From Alphaproteobacteria bacterium (GTDB lineage: Bacteria; Pseudomonadota; Alphaproteobacteria; Paracaedibacterales; CAIULA01): a stretch of 5,708 nt of DNA. The position numbers and the translations under genes were made by a program. The notes under the pieces are model-generated. The model was given only the letters and a program-made list of their open reading frames with translations, was not told where the DNA came from and searched no databases. Position 1 is the stretch's first letter; each line of letters starts with the position of its first letter. Location: contig JAIEMR010000081.1 in assembly GCA_019751935.1 (NCBI GenBank), positions 1 through 5,708 of the forward strand. Reading direction: 5' to 3'. Below are positions 4,461 to 5,708 of the stretch, one piece after another.

Positions 4461-4487
4461 CGTGTAGGTGCTGGTTACACCTATGCG
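4461..4487 (-). promoter_or_regulatory. Stem-loop in the leader of the 62-residue gene
   Basis: CGTGTAGGTG (4461-4470) and CACCTATGCG (4478-4487) form a 10-bp stem with two G-U type pairs and a 7-base loop. It lies 22 bases upstream of the gene's Shine-Dalgarno, so in the - strand transcript it would be a leader structure. A possible promoter further upstream (TTGTCA at 4524-4519 with GATAAC at 4503-4498) is weak. Confidence 0.4.
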
Positions 4488-4498
4488 TCACGCTCAGG

Positions 4499-4519
4499 TT
4501 ATCCCATTCTTAAATTCAT
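4499..4519 (-). CDS. Possible 6-codon leader peptide
   Basis: On the - strand an ATG at 4519 opens MNLRMG and stops at 4499. It is preceded by AAGGAG (4529-4534) nine bases upstream, a strong ribosome site with no longer gene attached. It precedes the leader stem-loop and the 62-residue gene. It may be a leader peptide or a chance match. Confidence 0.25.
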   Translation of the reverse strand: MNLRMG

Positions 4520-4552
4520 GACAATCCACTCCTTTTTCCTTTTGAGAGAAGG

Positions 4553-4577
4553 AAGGCAAAAATATTTTTTGCCTTTT
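4553..4577 (+). terminator. Rho-independent-terminator-like hairpin
   Basis: AAGGCAAAAA (4553-4562) and TTTTTGCCTT (4566-4575) are perfect 10-bp arms with a 3-base loop, and T continues to 4577. The A-tract, stem and T-tract make it terminator-like on either strand, though the stem has only three G-C pairs. No + strand gene ends nearby, so it may shield the downstream region. Confidence 0.5.
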
Positions 4578-4578
4578 C

Positions 4579-4601
4579 GCAAACTCATTTTTTGAGTTTG
4601 C
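4579..4601. repeat. Second perfect hairpin, directly after the first
   Basis: GCAAACTCA (4579-4587) and TGAGTTTGC (4593-4601) are perfect 9-bp arms around a loop of five T. It starts two bases after the preceding hairpin's T-tract and ends inside the tandem repeat at 4600. Confidence 0.6.
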
Positions 4602-4633
4602 ATATTGCGTAGTCGAGCATATTGCGTAGTCGA
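4600..4633 (+). repeat. Perfect tandem duplication of 17 bp
   Basis: The unit GCATATTGCGTAGTCGA is present exactly twice, back to back, at 4600-4616 and 4617-4633. Seventeen bases is within the size range of protein-binding direct repeats, and the unit does not resemble the 21-bp iterons. Two copies could also be a recent slippage event. Confidence 0.8.
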
Positions 4634-4794
4634 AAATTCTTCAAATTTTTCTCCTAACGCTCTTGGCGATTTTCGAGGCCTGACTCAAATTTCTACGTCT
4701 GACAAATTCTCCCTCACGCCTCGACCACTCCCAGCGTTTTCGTTTGAGGTCGCGTCTGACAAAAAACTCTTTATTAGCCTGCATTTTAGTCTGA
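4634..4794. other. Non-coding stretch with an 11-bp direct repeat
   Basis: CGTCTGACAAA occurs at 4696-4706 and 4753-4763, and a one-mismatch start of it (CGTCTGTCAA) is in the other non-coding region near 2624. I see no gene here. A + strand open frame running through 4605-4886 has no ribosome site and is built over the repeats. Confidence 0.45.
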
Positions 4795-4840
4795 GTCGCT
4801 TGCGACAAGCGCACGTTGCCGAAGGCAATGTATCAGCGCG
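4795..4840 (+). repeat. Structured element, copy B
   Basis: GTCGC-TT-GCGAC (4795-4806), a spacer, the hairpin TTGCC-GAA-GGCAA (4816-4828) and TGTATCAGCGCGC (4829-4841) reproduce in the same order, on the opposite strand, the element at 2481-2531. The stems are conserved and the loops and spacer differ. The two copies bracket the origin-rep-orphan block. Confidence 0.6.
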
Positions 4841-4867
4841 CCTTCTAAAAATCGGCGGACCTCCTTT

Positions 4868-4883
4868 GTTCGCTTCCGCTCAC
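4868..4883 (-). repeat. Inverted counterpart of the 2728-2742 motif
   Basis: On the - strand this reads GTGAGCGGAAGCGAAC, identical to the motif at 2728-2742 except for one inserted A. It is the second shared signal between the two non-coding regions. Confidence 0.5.
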
Positions 4884-4932
4884 TAGCTTTTTCATAACCA
4901 CCACCCTTCTTACCCTACTTCTCACAAAAAAT

Positions 4933-5043
4933 ATGAAGCAAAGTGAACGAAAGTATCCTGAAAAATTAGAGATTTTCGAGGAATCTCCTCATGAAACCGT
5001 CAAACTTTCTTTACTAAAATTCGTCCATCCAATTTCTTCATAA
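4933..5043 (+). pseudogene. Short open frame, probably a decayed gene fragment (copy 1)
   Basis: An ATG at 4933 opens 36 codons (MKQSERKYPEKLEIFEE, then SPHETVKLSLLKF) ending in TAA at 5041-5043. There is no Shine-Dalgarno. Its first half has a diverged duplicate at 5081-5128, where the KYPEKLEIF-like segment reads RCPEKIENF before a stop. The differences between copies fall largely as codon substitutions, which suggests both derive from the start of a real gene. The family is not recognised. The rest of 4890-5223 shows nothing else I can support. Confidence 0.35.
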
Positions 5044-5070
5044 TGATTACTCTCTTATCACTATTCCCAT

Positions 5071-5130
5071 AAAAAAATATGTGAGCAAAACTAATAAAAG
5101 ATGTCCTGAAAAAATTGAAAATTTCTAAGG
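5071..5130 (+). pseudogene. Diverged duplicate of the same fragment (copy 2)
   Basis: This stretch aligns with 4926-4981 over about 58 bases, including AAAAAATATG, TCCTGAAAAA and a final AGG. A GTG at 5081 opens VSKTNKRCPEKIENF and stops at 5126-5128. P, E, K, E and F are shared with copy 1 in the same spacing. It looks like a truncated coding fragment rather than a working gene. Confidence 0.35.
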
Positions 5131-5223
5131 TGGTATTTAAAGAATTGTACTTGGATGTCGGGGCGTTCTGGATATAACCCCTACTTAAAAATCGTCTCGC
5201 GCGGCCTCCGTAAAAAATTAATA

Positions 5224-5282
5224 TTGACCTTGACGAGACCATTTTTTTGTACAATATTAAGTACTATATAACGTACTTAATA
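5224..5282 (+). promoter_or_regulatory. yefM-yoeB promoter and operator
   Basis: A -35 TTGACG (5230-5235) and a 4/6 -10 AATATT (5253-5258) are 17 bases apart; a second TTGACC lies just before. TTGTACAA (5247-5254) is a perfect palindrome containing the TGTACA core known from the E. coli yefM-yoeB operator. Next to it are perfect 10-bp arms, TATTAAGTAC (5255-5264) and GTACTTAATA (5273-5282). GTAC thus recurs at 5249, 5261 and 5273, exactly 12 bp apart. The right arm reaches the yefM ribosome site (TAAGGA, 5281-5286). YefM, with YoeB as co-repressor, is expected to bind here. Confidence 0.78.
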
Positions 5283-5294
5283 AGGAAAATACCT

Positions 5295-5552
5295 ATGCAG
5301 GCCGTAAGCTTCTCTGAACTAAGGAAAGACATGAAACACATCATGGACATGACAAAAGATCGACATGAACCAACAATTATCACTCGAAAACAAGGAAATA
5401 TGGTCATTATGTCGCTAGAAGACTACAATTCCCTCGAAGAGACCGCTTATATTCTAAGTAACCCTAAAAATGCTCAACGTATTCTAGAATCTCTTTCAAG
5501 ACTAAGAGAAGGAAAAGGACAAGAGCATGAACTTATTGAGTTAAAATCTTAA
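5295..5552 (+). CDS. yefM: YefM antitoxin (Phd/YefM family)
   Basis: The 85-residue product is the antitoxin and DNA-binding repressor of the pair. The N-terminal Phd/YefM fold is clear: MQAVSFSELRKDMKHIMD, then PTIITRKQGNMVIMSLEDY. The segment NSLEETAYILSNPKNAQRIL and the ending EGKGQEHELIEL match the C-terminal part that wraps YoeB. Length agrees with E. coli YefM (83 aa). I chose the ATG at 5295 because TAAGGA ends 8 bases upstream and the homologous N-terminus begins there. An ATG at 5247 in the same frame lies inside the operator and lacks a ribosome site. The stop overlaps the yoeB start by one base (TAATG), so the two are translationally coupled. Confidence 0.95.
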   Translation: MQAVSFSELRKDMKHIMDMTKDRHEPTIITRKQGNMVIMSLEDYNSLEETAYILSNPKNAQRILESLSRLREGKGQEHELIELKS

Positions 5553-5708
5553 TGCCTATTATATTTTCAAGTATATCTTGGGAAGATTATCAATATTGGC
5601 TAGAAAATGACAGAAAAAAACTAGAAAGAATTAATAAAATTATCAAAGATTGTTTAAGAAATCCGTTTAAAGGCATTGGAAAACCAGAGCCTTTAAAGCA
5701 TAACTTAC
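5552..5708 (+). CDS. yoeB: YoeB toxin, N-terminal part (runs off the window end)
   Basis: The frame begins MPIIFSSISWEDYQYW and continues LERINKIIKDCLRNPFKGIG to KPEPLKHNL, which closely follows E. coli YoeB through residue 52, including the catalytic Glu46 in KPEPLK. It is cut by the window edge, and the missing 32 residues are encoded at the window start. YoeB binds the 70S ribosome and cleaves A-site mRNA; free toxin stops translation until YefM sequesters it. The ATG overlaps the yefM stop by one base, and there is no strong ribosome site of its own, so coupling to yefM would hold toxin synthesis down. Confidence 0.94.
   Translation, partial: MPIIFSSISWEDYQYWLENDRKKLERINKIIKDCLRNPFKGIGKPEPLKHNL

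Noticed and set aside
4605..4886. Open frame of 93 codons on the + strand
   Set aside because: It begins inside the 17-bp tandem duplication, has no ribosome site, reads through the structured element, and has Ser/Leu-rich low-complexity content.
5000..5254. Open frame of 84 codons on the - strand
   Set aside because: It runs antisense through the yefM promoter and the duplicated fragments, with no ribosome site and no recognisable family.
5247..5294. Upstream ATG extending yefM by 16 codons
   Set aside because: It falls in the operator and -10 region without a Shine-Dalgarno. The ATG at 5295 has TAAGGA and matches the family N-terminus.
1..5708. Insertion sequence, relaxase, ParA/ParB, tRNA or rRNA
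   Set aside because: I looked for transposase or relaxase motifs, Walker-type ParA motifs, and tRNA clover-leaf signatures and found none that hold up.

Overview
The window reads as a complete, or very nearly complete, small circular plasmid of a Gram-negative bacterium, linearised inside a toxin gene. The last 157 bases encode the N-terminal part of a YoeB toxin and the first 104 bases encode its C-terminal part. The terminal hexamer acttac is present at both ends. Collapsing that overlap gives an uninterrupted 84-residue YoeB, and the catalytic residues then fall at the E. coli numbers (E46, R65, H83, Y84). The plasmid would be a 5702-bp circle. The host cannot be named from the sequence. 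Low GC, a Rep_3 initiator with iterons, classical DnaA boxes, sigma70-type promoters and stacked toxin-antitoxin (TA) modules fit a proteobacterium, perhaps host-associated; that last point is inference.

Layout around the circle. (1) Two toxin-antitoxin operons lie head to tail on the + strand: yefM-yoeB (5295 through the join to 104), then hicA-hicB (243-856). Each has a recognisable promoter overlapped by an inverted repeat that could be its autoregulatory operator. (2) 857-1617 holds a terminator-like hairpin, a probable gene remnant, and a small + strand gene with a divergent WGR-like domain. (3) 1618-2220 on the - strand encodes a 200-residue secreted protein of unknown family with four cysteines in the predicted mature part, behind a good promoter straddled by an inverted repeat. 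(4) 2340-3120 is a roughly 800-bp non-coding region. It holds hairpin-rich DNA, then the replication origin: DnaA boxes, an AT-rich segment, and three perfect 21-bp iterons plus one degenerate copy in register. (5) 3121-4119 encodes the Rep_3 (RepB/RepE-like) initiator, its end folded into a large hairpin, with a second perfect hairpin downstream. (6) 4239-4427 on the - strand is a 62-residue orphan with an excellent Shine-Dalgarno and a structured leader. (7) 4430-5223 is a second long region without a secure gene. It carries three kinds of structured repeat: two stacked hairpins, a 17-bp tandem duplication, and an inverted, diverged copy of an element from region 4. It also holds two copies of a short decayed coding fragment.

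How it fits together: Rep binds the iterons and, with host DnaA, opens the AT-rich DNA for theta replication. The two TA modules would kill or arrest plasmid-free cells. No relaxase, conjugation gene, partition ParA/ParB pair, transposase or CRISPR array is visible, so stability seems to rest on copy number plus the TA modules. The least explained parts are the secreted Cys protein, the 62-residue orphan with its leader, and the structured element shared in inverted orientation by the two non-coding regions on either side of rep.
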